Shown here piece after piece: positions 14,201 through 24,046 of a DNA stretch of 64,000 nt; the stretch's first letter is position 1, and every line of letters begins with the position of its first letter. Under the pieces are notes generated by a model. The model was not told the origin of the DNA and searched no databases. It worked only from the letters and a program-made list of their open reading frames with translations. Source of the stretch: Atherix ibis. Its lineage: Eukaryota; Arthropoda; Insecta; Diptera; Athericidae. The stretch is taken from positions 48,993,920 through 49,057,919 of the forward strand of contig OY282606.1 in NCBI GenBank assembly GCA_958298945.1, read 5' to 3'. A program made the position numbers and the translations under genes.

Positions 14201-17200
14201 CTCGAATCTATATAAAAATTAAACTTTCATTAAAAATTGATTTTTATAATTTCAACCAAAGAGTTTTACTTTCGATAATCAATAAAAAATATGAATAAAT
14301 ATTTTGACGAGACAATGATGTTATATTTTAAAAAAAAAAAGGAATCAGAAATATTGAACAAAATATTTAGTGTAATAGAAACAAAAATCAAAGTAAACAA
14401 GAACTTTATTTTGAAATTTATGTCATTTGTATCTTATGCTAAGACGAAAATCCCTATCGTGAAACTTAGTCATTTATAATCTACGACCTATATTCAAAAT
14501 TGTTTATTGATTATACAACTCTACAATATATTATGGATGGATAGTCGTCAATGTAAAAGGAGAAAATTCGTGCGAACGTTTTTTGACGGTAAAGAAACAT
14601 AATTTGAATATTTTGCATATAAATTTGCCCTTCAATTCGGTTTCTCGTTTATAATATTCAAATACTTATAAAAATTTCCTATTCACAGAAGAGTTATTTA
14701 ACATATTCATAAATATTTGGAATTTTTCGAATAGCAAATAATATAAAATTTGCTTACTTTCCTTTTGACATAAGTATTTTGAAGAATTATATTAAACTAA
14801 ATTACTAAATTCTACTATTAGTTTTATTGTTTAAATTATTTGCTATTAGACAAATTTGATATACACAGTATTATCCAATTAAATGAAATTATAGCAATTG
14901 TAATTTTTCTGATTTATCAAATTGGAAAATATAATGATAATAGTTGTTGATCATTAAAATCAGAAATCAAATACAAGAAACTTTTAATGAGCAAGTATAA
15001 ACCATTTCATTGAGGCTATTTAGTGCTACAAATTTATATCAAGAATTCACAATCAATGAAATTAATTTTAATTAATTTTTCGCACCTACATTTTTAATGT
15101 TTTTTTTTTAATAAAACCTATATATAAAAATTTTATTTTTCTTTGTATACAAATAAATTATTTACAATGAAAACCATTTAAAATTCTTGAAGAAAATAAA
15201 CAAATTATTTGTAGTGGCACATTAGTCACACTTTAAGCGATATGAATTATAGCTAAATTAATTAACAATTAGTGACACACTATTTGTATCAAAAATAAAA
15301 TTTTTAGCTCCTTTATTTATTATATTCAATTTTATTTCGAATTTTATTCAATTTAAAAGTAATTCGTGCACGCAACATTGCACGACTAGATATGGTAATT
15401 TTGTAGCAGTTTGTCGAGAATAATGAAAATTATTAAAGTAATCAATAATTTCTAGACGTAAAGAAATGTTTCTTTTTAAAGAATTTTTTTACATAGAAAA
15501 ATTGACACTTAATAAAAAAGTAAATAATGCCAAATAAAATAAAGTAGGTAAAATTAAGATACTATGTATTCTGTAGACTATGCAGTAAGGACACGAGAAT
15601 AAAAATTTATGGTACTCGTAATAATAATAGAATATGTTTAAAGAAGTGACTATTAGCTTATAAAATGCAAAGAACTACTAGTTTTAGGCGTTTTTGAACT
15701 ATAACATTGAGTTTATAGGAATGAAATTAAAATTATCAACTTTTTTTTACACTTTTGTTAAAGAAATTTTTTAAATTGTAAAGATGAGTTTAAATTTTGA
15801 ATTCTTGTATATTTGTATAAATACAAATTGAATCATTGCATCTCAATAGAAAAAATTAAATATTATATTTGGAAAGACCTTTTAATAGTAAAACAAAATT
15901 GTTAATTGTTAGAGGAAGGTGTCGAAGATCTATTATATCTAGACCTCCTAATTATCTGTTATGCCTTATTTGCCTTTATATTAGGTAATCATTCTAAAAT
16001 TCTTCAGTAGTAAGACCCAACATATATTAGGAGGTCTTATTTACGTTGTATATACTGGCAAGTTTAATACAGTAAGCTTTATTTTCCTATGAGCTGAATT
16101 TTAATCAAAAAAACTTTACAATAATTGGGCCTCAAATATACTTAAAGATATTATTTATATTGGAGAAATTGGGCAAAATCATGTGTTGCTGAGAAAATGT
16201 AATCTTACAATTAAGTTTATGGAATTGTAAGATGGCGTCACAAAACGGGACCGCTTAGACCTTATGCCCTTCTACTCATTCAGTCCTATAAGTTACTTAT
16301 GACTGCGTGCACCAAAGGGTTGACTTTTTAATCTATATGGGCAACCCTCTGTCAGAACGACAGTAAAGTCTAAAATGCCCGGAATATCAAGACCTCTTAA
16401 CATTCCTTATAGGTTTTTGCATAAAGAAAATATTCTAAAATTTGTTTTCGGTTTTTACATTGTATATCTTTAATAAAATATTAAAAATAATATAAAAAAG
16501 AGTAAACATATTTCAAATATTAGAAAAGAATTCATATGATAGTAATTGATAAAATCGAAGATGAAATTTTCATTAAAAAATAATTATTATCTTTATAATA
16601 TTTTAGTTTATTAGCACTGAAATAACTTTATTTAATTTAATACAAGGATAAAATATCTTTATAATTATATATAATTCAATATATTTTATCTTTAACTCGT
16701 AGTCTATGATCTTTAATTAAAGCAAAATATACGTTTTCACTTAGCTACGAATGCGTATATTATTCACATTCTTTTTAAACTTCAAAAAATATTTCTAATA
16801 ATTAGAATTAAGTGAGGAAGTCTAGATAATCTGAATTTGCGACGCCATCTTACAAATTTATATACCCAATCATAAAAATATAATTTCGCTGCAATACGAA
16901 GTTTTTCCCAATTTCTTTGCAGAGTTTTTTGATATTGACTAGTTTAGAAGAAAATAAGGCTTCATTAACTGGTCAAATGGAGGTTAATTTCCTTTAAAAT
17001 GTTTGTATAAATATAATTTTGATATTTTTAGCTATTCTGATACCACATTAATAATTAATTAGATAATTTTTGATTATTTTTGTTATTATTTTCGATGTCA
17101 TTGACTTATTTATTAGTATTTAAATTTCTTTTTCCAAATAATTTGATATTATTTTTTTAAAAATAAAAACCATCGTATCACATTTTTCTATATAATTTTT

Positions 17201-18514
17201 GTTTACTGAAGACGATGGGAAAATTTTATTACAGTTAATTTATTCGATAATTAGAAAGGTCATTCATTTATTGATATACAATCAATAAAGAAGAATTTAT
17301 GTATATATGCTGTACTTTCAGAATTCATAGTATATTTTCACGGTCACCCACAGGAAATATGTTCGATTTTAATCTGATTGCCCATTCTATGAATATGAAA
17401 ATATTTCCAGCATGTTATAAATTTAAAAAATTATATGGCGGCATTATATCATTTCTTGGGGTATTTCCTATCTGATTTCATGTTCATTTTCTGCCTTCAA
17501 ATAGTCAATGATGGTTTCATACCTTGACTAAAATTCATATTACCAAGTCTCACGATATTTCTAATAAATGATAATGTTTTGAACCTCAACATTCTTGTAT
17601 CGAACGCATATGTTATAATAAAGTGAGAAAAGAACATCTAATTTAATGTTGGCATTGAATTGAAAATTTATTCCATATTAAAGATATTGTATAAAAAACT
17701 TGAAAAGTTAAAATTTTGCAAACAGAATTGGTTTTATTAATATTGAAATTAAAACTATATTTTCAATTAGAAATTGTAGAAAAAATAAATCGTTACAAGC
17801 TGAATTACTGATATTTAAAAAAAAAATCAATATATACTAGACCTTTTATTGTAAATTTTTCGATAACTGAAAGGTTATGTGCAAACAAGAAAAAATTAGA
17901 CGCCATTTTGATTAGTTTTCAATTGTCCAGATTAATGACGTTTCATGGACAATCACAATGACTCCCTTTTTTTCGTATCAGGTGCCTTTTAAGATATTTA
18001 ATTTATATTAGAAAAAAAATACAGGTCTTATTAATAAGAATAATAATTATGCAACTCAGTTTTTTTCCTTTCTATTGATTCTGTTAACTATTAATTTATT
18101 TCCAGTTTGATATTTTGTATAAGTTAAAACTAAAAATGGATTCCGTCCATTAATAAAATTTTCAATTTTTTTTGCTACTGATTAGTTTTTATTTCATACC
18201 CTTTAAGTTTATTTGTAAAATTATATTATTTTGCCTAGAATGAAAAATTTACCTTAACTAAAAATAATACAACATTAATAGATAAATGAACTTATATGTA
18301 CAAGTGCAAACATTTTTGTTTTGAAAATGTTTTAAAACAAAAGTTATTTTATTTTAGAATAATAAACATTTTTTGCCCAATATTAATAAAATATATCCAC
18401 CAATAAAGAAAAAATTTCATTTTGGTATATTTGATTGAATTATAATAAATGTGCATCATTTTGTATTTTCTGTATTTTATGAAAACCAAATCTTACCATA
18501 TCAGCATCCGTCAT
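2022..18514 (-). CDS. tau: tau microtubule-associated protein gene (partial; 3' end off window)
   Basis: Whole-gene entry. The product would bind and stabilise microtubules through tandem C-terminal repeats, with an N-terminal projection domain extending away from the lattice. Visible coding exons in transcript order are 18514-18497 (candidate), 14207-12650, 12489-12446, 4848-4692, 4474-4272 and 2207-2022. Together they give 722 codons with no internal stop. Splice phases agree at each junction: 0, 1, 0, 1, 0. The repeat exons carry the tau/MAP2 signature [15 protein letters not shown] and [15 protein letters not shown], four repeats in all. Insect tau usually has about five, so the last repeat and the tail probably lie left of base 1. 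The introns hold several transposon insertions, but no exon is interrupted. Identification as tau is firm. The first exon and the total length are less sure. Confidence 0.93.
2208..4271 (-). other. tau intron between the repeat exons
   Basis: About 2.06 kb, AT-rich, with GT-AG ends. Nothing else recognised. Confidence 0.6.
4272..4474 (-). CDS. tau: tau exon: microtubule-binding repeats 1 and 2
   Basis: This 203-bp exon lies between acceptor TTGCAG and donor GTAATT. It begins with the last two bases of a Val codon and ends in phase 0. It encodes [20 protein letters not shown], then [15 protein letters not shown], and then a second repeat containing [19 protein letters not shown]. It is the most strongly conserved part of the gene and closely matches insect tau. 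The Met in VPMNK is the first in-frame ATG available to any transcript that starts inside the preceding large intron. Confidence 0.95.
4692..4848 (-). CDS. tau: tau exon: proline/serine-rich linker before the repeats
   Basis: The exon is 157 bp: 52 codons plus one base. The acceptor is ...AATTTAAG and the donor GTTAGT. It encodes a basic Ser/Pro/Thr-rich stretch with [20 protein letters not shown], then [20 protein letters not shown]. Proline-rich regions like this flank the repeats in tau-family proteins. They strengthen microtubule binding and carry proline-directed phosphorylation sites, and several SP/TP pairs are visible here. It joins in phase 1 to the repeat exon, giving KKVPMN across the junction. 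Confidence 0.9.
5264..5347 (-). promoter_or_regulatory. Candidate internal tau promoter (TATA + Inr + 5'UTR exon donor)
   Basis: On the minus strand TATAAATA (5347-5340) is followed 28 bases later by ACAGTC with a CAGT initiator core (A at 5319). About 50 bases further on is a strong donor, A|GTAAGT at 5270/5269. The short exon 5270-5319 has no ATG. If spliced to 4848, translation could begin at the Met of VPMNK, giving a repeat-only protein. The spacing is typical of arthropod TATA-Inr promoters. The assignment to tau is inference from strand and position. Confidence 0.4.
6787..7002 (+). pseudogene. 5' part of a DD41D rosa-like Tc1/mariner transposase relic
   Basis: An open stretch from ATG 6790 encodes [20 protein letters not shown], then [12 protein letters not shown] and [13 protein letters not shown]. 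This resembles the helix-turn-helix region of a DD41D (rosa-type) transposase common in insects. It is cut at base 7002 by a younger irritans mariner and resumes at 8289. Deleting the insert and one TA copy restores an open frame across the joint. Stops and frameshifts occur further on, so it is an old relic. The family name rests on recalled protein similarity. Confidence 0.7.
7003..8286 (-). mobile_element. irritans-subfamily (Himar1-like) mariner, copy 1
   Basis: This is a 1284-bp element flanked by TA (7001-7002 and 8287-8288). Its terminal inverted repeats are similar but imperfect: ACAGTTTGGCTGAAAAGCTT on the left, and ACAGTTCGACTGAAAAGTTT read inward from the right. The body encodes a Himar1-like transposase on the minus strand, broken near its start. 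It sits inside an older rosa-like transposase relic, itself in a tau intron. Both ends and the target duplication are visible, so the boundaries are firm. Confidence 0.92.
7070..8111 (-). pseudogene. Broken irritans mariner transposase
   Basis: The DD34D cut-and-paste transposase would start at ATG 8111 with [12 protein letters not shown]. An insertion then shifts the frame, and the rest is open from about 8062 to the stop at 7070 (about 330 codons). The catalytic motifs are [19 protein letters not shown] and APSDFF, with the three Asp present and the expected 34-residue spacing. Near the C-terminus a few residues are missing ([10 protein letters not shown] against KTDDEVTAETEA in the other copy). 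The N-terminal frameshift should prevent a full-length product. Confidence 0.9.
8289..8880 (+). pseudogene. 3' part of the rosa-like DD41D transposase relic
   Basis: This is the continuation of the relic interrupted at 7002. Scattered frames give IQELKPKA, then [39 protein letters not shown] and finally [20 protein letters not shown]. These correspond in order to the catalytic and C-terminal parts of a DD41D transposase. The Asp in the QDSATCH motif is visible. The third catalytic position reads NFFLW in place of DFFLW. Many stops and frameshifts show it is long dead. Confidence 0.7.
8900..10581. other. Tau intron, no gene recognised
   Basis: AT-rich intronic DNA. Near 9960-10020 there is a weak inverted pair around GTAATTCCTGCC and GGTAGGAATTAC in slightly less AT-rich sequence that looks like a transposon UTR scrap. 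I see nothing else. Confidence 0.5.
10582..11786 (-). mobile_element. Mariner with CGAGGGTCATTC ends, copy 1
   Basis: This 1205-bp element is flanked by TA at 10580-10581 and 11787-11788. The right end, read inward, is CGAGGGTCATTCAACAAGTA, and the left end matches its first 15 or so bases. Just inside the left end, a 19-base stretch containing the ITR is repeated 25 bp away, so this end is rearranged. It encodes a minus-strand mariner transposase relic with an internal deletion. It lies in the same tau intron as the irritans copy. Confidence 0.9.
10658..11618 (-). pseudogene. Broken mariner transposase (MEKEQYRSV family)
   Basis: The start is ATG 11618 ([20 protein letters not shown]). The first frame stops at 11445. 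A second segment (11381-10989) carries [20 protein letters not shown] and [20 protein letters not shown]. It then loses roughly 80 bp that, in the copy at 57445, encode the segment after the SAG motif. The third segment (10957-10658) carries FHHDNAPAH and [12 protein letters not shown] to the stop after GDYVEK. All three catalytic Asp positions can be found, but never in one frame. Confidence 0.88.
12083..12316 (+). other. Unrecognised 77-codon ORF inside a tau intron
   Basis: An ATG-to-stop frame opposite in direction to tau, less AT-rich than its surroundings. It encodes [20 protein letters not shown] and a tail with [18 protein letters not shown] recognise no family, signal peptide or membrane segment. 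It may be a fragment of an old repeat or a chance frame. Confidence 0.2.
12446..12489 (-). CDS. tau: tau small linker exon
   Basis: The 44-bp exon lies between acceptor TTTTTTTCAG and donor GTAAGT. It completes a Lys codon (A from the previous exon plus AA) and then encodes [14 protein letters not shown], ending in phase 0. The [10 protein letters not shown] motif is a recognisable insect tau signature. Phase agrees with both neighbours: large exon ...CCA ACT A, next exon GAA CGT. It is too short to be found by an ORF scan. Confidence 0.88.
12650..14207 (-). CDS. tau: tau giant N-terminal projection-domain exon
   Basis: The exon is 1558 bp (519 codons plus one base). The acceptor is ...TATATAG before ATT CGA GCA, and the donor CTA|GTAAGA. 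There is no ATG near its start, so it is an internal exon. The first 190 or so residues are extremely rich in Gln, Asn and Pro, including a run of seven Gln (13727-13749). A DDDDD run follows (13480-13498), then a Ser/Pro/Lys-rich half with many SP motifs. It looks intrinsically disordered. Length and Q-richness vary strongly between insect tau proteins. The frame-1 donor joins exactly to the next exon as a Lys codon, which confirms the splice over the nearby in-frame TAG. Confidence 0.88.
14208..18496 (-). other. First tau intron (inferred), AT-rich, with one inverted-repeat pair
   Basis: No exon or transposase is recognisable. A 15-base inverted pair, TTGTAAGATGGCGTC at 16225-16239 and its complement at 16841-16855, brackets about 630 bp that is less AT-rich on its left side. 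A second short inverted pair, AGACCTCCTAA near 15942 and its complement near 16030, lies just left of it. These could be remnants of non-autonomous DNA transposons. Confidence 0.45.
16225..16855. repeat. Possible MITE-like segment bounded by inverted repeats
   Basis: The inverted termini match over 15 bases. Allowing one mismatch extends the match to about 20, TTGTAAGATGGCGTC followed by ACAAA or GCAAA. No target-site duplication was convincing and no coding capacity is seen. Confidence 0.3.
18497..18514 (-). CDS. tau: Candidate first coding exon of tau (MTDADM)
   Basis: On the minus strand AACAAA precedes ATG ACG GAT GCT GAT ATG, which is directly followed by the donor GTAAGA. Six codons end in phase 0. 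That is exactly what the giant exon at 14207 needs, since that exon starts in phase 0 and has no ATG of its own. The start context (AAA before ATG) suits insects. The evidence is short-range only, and another small exon in the 4.3-kb intron or further right could serve instead. Confidence 0.5.
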
Positions 18515-20300
18515 TTTGTTATCTTTGCTTTATTGGATTTGATTTTGAGATACTTTCTTTTTGTTTCTAAATAATTTAGTATTTGTTTTTTTTTACTAAA
18601 ATACAATTTAAAAGAACATAAATACTAAAAGTCCTTTAAATAAATTTGATTTTTCTTTGACTACGATTGTATTGAATTTCCTTCCACTTTGTAGGCGTGT
18701 AGCCTTTATCCCACTTCGTTTACACTCACTGTTAGCGATATGTTTTTCCCAAATGCAAAAAAACTCTAACATGAACTGAAATTTATTTAATTTATAAGTA
18801 AGAACAGTTTTTTTTAAAACATCTTGTGGTAATATTATTATATAAATTGACATTTTTTATAAAGCATTAAATTACTATCTATTTACGTTTACGCTTTAAT
18901 AGCCGACAAACTTATACAATACTTTGCAGACGCATATTATACGATATTATCTACTATTGGCCATAAGTTTATTACGAAAAAAATATGAAACCTAGAAACG
19001 GATCTGATCTGTATAACGATATAAACAATTTTTATATTACTACTGTTTACTGAAAGATGATACATGATCTATTCGACAAGATACAATCTATTGATGAATT
19101 AGTAAAAATATTAATAACCAAGCAACTATTGTATAAATATTAAAAAGTAGTTAAAGAAATGAATTTAATAAAATTAAGTGAAATGTTTCTATATTTATGA
19201 GTGAATTGTGCTTTTAAAGAGTTCAGAATATTGTAAAGCAAATATTAGAATAATTTCTACTATTGTATATGGACATATGCTAATATATCCGTGACTAATC
19301 ATATGTTTATATAAAACTACTGCTAATATAAAGGTAGTAATAATATGAGTTTTAATAATAAAAATATTATATTAGATATAAAAATATTTTTACATATTGA
19401 AACATACTTCGATATTACGAGTATTAATATTATTTTCTTAATCAACTCTAGGAAATACGAGCAAAACAAGTATTCGTGGCATATGTAATTTAACAATATT
19501 AATAATATGATCGATACTCATGAATTTTAAGAGAATGTGCTATATTGAATACATTTGGTTTTTTCTTTCTGTCTTCGAAATTGCCAAAATGTCCTTCATT
19601 TGATTTTTGATTTTATACATAAATACATATGAATATGAGTAAATAAATGATTGAGTATAAATTTAAGTATATTTGTATGAAGAGGTGCATAAAATCTATA
19701 ATATTAGTTATATTAAAATTAATTTTATAAAAGTATTTGCTTTTTGTTGTTGCAAAAGTATAATAATTTCTTTTTGATGAATTTTCTTATAAAAGGGAGT
19801 GTGCCAGAAAATATATTACAATATTATGATAAATGCAAACATGCAAAGAGTATTGAAAAGAAATTAAATTTAGAAATTTCAGTCATTATTTTCATAATAA
19901 ATAAAGAGCAAATAGTTATAAATGAATTCTTTTAAATTACTATTTGAAAAAATTCATATGACATTGAATTTGTTTTATATTTAATTTTTGTTACTCAGAA
20001 ATCATATGATACTCAAATTTAGCCTGCCTTTTAGTTTGGTAATATGACCGTCGAAATAATGAAAATCGACTGAGTTTAGTTTAATTTTCACAATAAGTTT
20101 CAATCGAATTAGAGTTTTCTCACTCTAACTGCCTAACGCTCGATTGCTGTAATATTCTTTTAAGACATTCACATGAAGAAATAGAAGAGATTTAATATTT
20201 TGAAGAAAGATTCTCGAGGTGTGGTAGAAATGTAATAAGAGTGATATCGCTCAAAGCAATTTAACAATGTTAGTCCATCCTATACGTGCAGTAGAAGTTT
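18515..20300. other. AT-rich intergenic / upstream tau region
   Basis: Nothing coding is recognised. The tau 5'UTR and main promoter should lie here or further right, but I cannot place them. Confidence 0.4.
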
Positions 20301-20309
20301 CAGCTCCGC

Positions 20310-21725
20310 ACGGTAATAACACGACCCTTTAGAGCGTGATAATTGAAATTGTGTTTTTGTAGTACGTTACGAAAAATAGAACAGCAAAATCTGGTGTAAT
20401 GATGTGCCATCAAATTTTGTGTGAAGCTTGATAAATCCGATAGGAAAACTTTCTTTATCAAGAACTAAAGTTTTTCAATGGCAAAATTAATTTATGGAGG
20501 GCCTAGTAGCAGTGGAACACATATCTCGCTCAGAGAGGCCTTCAACATTGGAAGATGAAACTCACTCAGAGAAAATTTTTATGACGTCAGACTATCGATT
20601 AATATTGCATCAAGTGAGGGAGTTTATGAAAGTCTCCGAAACAAGGTTCTTCGCGTCAGATTAGCCATTGCAGACAGTTAAATGACCCAAGAACAACCCA
20701 GTCACATGGCTATCGCAAACCTCAAGTTTTATTTGAACAATAAATTCCTGCGGCTCCGCGGCCTGTCTTTCCACCTACTCAAAGCTCGTTTGGATTTTTT
20801 TATTGTTGCTCAAGACCAAAAACTACTTTTGTGCTGTCGATAATATCCCTTCAGCAAGGGAACATTTCTGAGAGTAGAATCGTTGGTTCTATACCAGAGG
20901 TGACTACGGGTATTGGCGCACCCGCAGTCCTGAGCCGCCCCAGCAGAGCCTATCTGCTAACCGCGAGGATGTTTGTTCTGGGACAATGACTAATAGATCT
21001 ATACCAGAAGTGCCTATGGGTGTGCAATCCCGCGGACCTTAGCTGGCCTAGCAGTGCCGAAGGAATTTATCACACCTACCGAGTATTTTTATATAAAAAA
21101 ATTCAGTACCATGGGGGCTCATCTGCCGTGCCCACCCGGTGGTTGAGGAGCCTTTGGCTAAAACATGGTGGTGGCTGTGTTTTAATACCTACATCGCGGG
21201 TACAATCTTTAGGACTGGAATTGAAGGATACTAATATCCCAGGTGCTATTACTACAAATGAAAGGAAAGGTTCAGATAGCCTTTGATACCAACAGTTAGG
21301 ATAACTAGCTTATAACTAGTTGCCAACTATGAGCAGATGGACCAGTTTATGGGTGTAACTGGTCATGTGGTAAGACCAGGTATTTGCGCAATTCGTATGA
21401 AATAAAGGAATTGACGGATGGAATGCCTGCTTTCTTCATACATCGGGCACTAATTAAAATGGTTATAAGATTAATAAAAAAGATGAAATTATGGCAATAA
21501 TATAATGCCATGTAAAACAATTACTGTCGATAACATCCAAAGGAGTGTAAACGAGGAGCTGAAGGCGATTCCAATTGAAGCCTTCCACCATCGCTACGAA
21601 AAGTATATTTATGTATACGTAGGAGATAATATAAAAAATATTAGGGATTTATATACAAAAAGAATTTCAAAGTAATTATCGACTACTTTGAAAGGGGACA
21701 GCATTAATGTGAACAAATAAAACAA
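20310..21725 (+). pseudogene. SETMAR-type mariner relic split by a GC-rich segment
   Basis: The left part (20310-20780) begins with TTTTTGTAGTACGTTAC and then GAACAGCAAAAT. It gives CAIKFCVKLDKS and degraded HTH sequence like the N-terminus of SETMAR-type mariner transposases. The right part (21520-21725) gives TVDNIQRSVNEELKAIPIEA and an EGD-like tail, as at the C-terminus of the same group. Between them is a GC-richer block with no transposase similarity. Multiple stops show it is dead. The left end matches the relic at 55280. Confidence 0.6.
20880..21300. repeat. GC-rich block with internal near-duplicate
   Basis: The composition differs sharply from the surroundings. CTATACCAGAGGTGACTACG near 20891 recurs as CTATACCAGAAGTGCCTATG near 21000, each followed by an approximate ACC(C/T)-rich copy, with a period of about 110 bp. 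It resembles a transposon untranslated region inserted into the mariner relic. I cannot name its family. The 88-codon frame across it shows no known domain. Confidence 0.4.
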
Positions 21726-22009
21726 CATTATTTTAAAAAACAACAAAATGGTACTTAGTAGTAAATGTGGTGAGTCCACTTTAAACTTTCTGATACACTT
21801 CGTAAATAATATTATTTAGAAAATGCGTTTTCTTAATTAAATACAAAATATTACATTTCTAAATAAGATGAACGCAAGATTTAAATTTAGTACTTTTTTG
21901 TGTTTTAGGGTTGGTAGCTTTGATTGTAAAATATCACAGTTGTAGTGAGTAGATCAATTTTCGGTCGTCAAAGTGTGCCAAACGATTGCTCTGTTTCGAA
22001 ACATGAATT

Positions 22010-22114
22010 TTGACACTTGGTAGAGTCCTTTTAGGATAACATTTGGTCGGAGTCCAAACAAAAAATTTGGACTCCGACCAAATGTTATCCTAAAAGGACT
22101 CTACCAAGTGTCAA
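22010..22114. repeat. Perfect 49-bp inverted repeat with 7-nt loop
   Basis: The arms 22010-22058 and 22066-22114 are exact reverse complements. They start TTGACACTTGGTAGAGTCC, and the loop is CAAAAAA. The arms are less AT-rich than the flanks. No ORF is involved. Such perfect symmetry suggests a recent inverted duplication or the fused ends of a foldback element. Confidence 0.95.
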
Positions 22115-22309
22115 TATTAATCAGACAATTTGTAATTACGTCTTTCTTATAATTTTCCATATTTAAATCAGCATTATGTATTCCTTAAGATTAAATAAAA
22201 AATTTGATTTAATCCCCAAAAGTGATATTTTATTTTTGTTTTCAACTATTAATTATTATTAAATAAAACAATAATTGTTCATATAAAAACTATCGGAATT
22301 TATTATCTA

Positions 22310-23553
22310 CGAAAGTCGTTCAATAAGTCCTTAGAAAAAGATGGAAAAAAACTGTTTTTTAAAAAAAAAAATTTTATTTATCAACATAATCTCCTTTCCA
22401 ACCGTTTTTCCAAAATTTTTATCCCGTACAAAAAATAGGATTTCGGAAGTTCTGCAAAATACTCATCCGTTTGAGCAATGACGTCCTCGTTGGAAGTGAA
22501 CCGTCGTCCGCCAAGCCATTTCTTCAGATTGGGGAAAAGAAAATAGTTACTCGGGGCCAAATCTGGTGAATAAGCGGGATGCTGCAACAATTCCATTCTC
22601 AATTCCACAATTTCGGCCATGGAAACAGCGCTGGTGTGCACACGCGCATTGTCCTGATGCAAGAGGATTTTTTTCTTTTTCAGATGGGGACGTTTATCTT
22701 TGCTTTCCTCGCTCAACCGTTGCAATAACGACGCGTAATACGCTCTTGTTATTGTTTTTCCTTTTTCCAAGTAGTCGATAAAAATGATGCCCTGCGAATC
22801 CCAAAAGACCGTGGCCATCACCTTGCCGGCCGATGGCACAGTTTTTGCCTTCTTCGGAGCCCGTTCACCCTTGAAAATCTACTGTGATGACTGTCTCTTC
22901 ATTTCTGGAGTGTAGTAGTGTATCCAGGTTTCGTCCACAGTGACGTATCGACGAAGGAATTCGGCAGGATTGCGATGAAAGAGTGCCAACATAGCCTCAG
23001 AGTCCACTACACGATTGCGCTTATTCTCCTCTGAGAGCAAACGCGGCACCCATCTTGCCGAAATTTTTTTCACAGACAATTTTTCATGCAAAATTGAAGT
23101 GACTGTACCTTAAGATATGCCCGTGGCCTCAACTAATTCGCGCACTTTAATTCGCCGATCGTTCAAAATCATATCGTGGATTTTGTCGATGATTTCAGGA
23201 GTAGACAGCTCAACTGGACGTCCTGAACGATGTTCATCTTTTGTGGATGAACGGCCACGTTTAAATTCATTCACCCAATTGTGAACCGTCGCAAACAACT
23301 CGGCTTTGATTTCTTTCGGGCTTTAGCCTTTCAAATGGAGATGTTTGATGATAGCCCTAAACTCGGTTTTTTCCATTGTTATGCACAAATAAATGTCGTT
23401 AACTTGAATCGACGATAGAAATTGACCTACGCTATGGATCGAGCTGAAATTTTGACAGCTTTCCTGTCGATAATGCCACTTACAAAAAAAATCTCTACTG
23501 ACACTACGAGCGCAATTTCTCGGATTTTCTAAGAACTTATTGAACGACCCTCG
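22310..23553 (-). mobile_element. Mariner with CGAGGGTCGTTC ends, copy 1
   Basis: This 1244-bp copy is flanked by TA (22308-22309 and 23554-23555). The left ITR has drifted to CGAAAGTCGTTCAATAAGTC, and the right, read inward, is CGAGGGTCGTTCAATAAGTT. It encodes a minus-strand transposase relic with several lesions. Confidence 0.9.
22381..23376 (-). pseudogene. Broken mariner transposase (MEKSEFRAV family), copy 1
   Basis: The start is at 23376. About 25 bp are missing from the DAVHGTSAPV region near 23299. A Gln codon has become a stop in GIS*GTV (about 23110), and a Trp codon has become a stop in QSSQ*IF (about 22878). The tail has lost the KCIELKGDYVEK segment. The catalytic motifs [18 protein letters not shown] and APSNYF show the third Asp changed to Asn. 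This is the most decayed of the five copies in this family. Confidence 0.88.
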
Positions 23554-24046
23554 TATCATTCAGTCTTAGATAATAGTACAATACTTAAATAAATTCTAAG
23601 AAGCGCAATTATAGTACTTAAATAAACTTTAGATATATTGTAGTAAGCACTTGGTATTTACGTTTTGTAAATTCTGAATAAAGTGTCGATGAATAATTTA
23701 TTATAGCCGATATTCATTATTTCGAAATTGTGAAGTATCTATTAATTATATGTTATTTATATTAAGAGGATACATGATATTGTAATTATCATTTCGAATA
23801 ATTATATAATTTTTTAAAGTTCAAATATAGAAAATATGGCAGGTTGGAGGTGCTATACCTACTCAATTTTCCGTTAGAGAACATTTATAAAAACTTAAGA
23901 ATTTAAGTAGAATTTTTGAAAAGATTTTTATTTATAGTTTCAATAATTTAGTATACTTATATTTGCTATGTGAAACGAGGTGATTATGACGTCGTTGGGT
24001 GTTCATTGGGAGAGTAGTTGACGATAGTTCCTTAACAAAAGGATTA

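Noticed and set aside
14291..14479. Lys-rich 62-codon frame
   Set aside because: Composition-driven frame in AT-rich intron DNA with no similarity.
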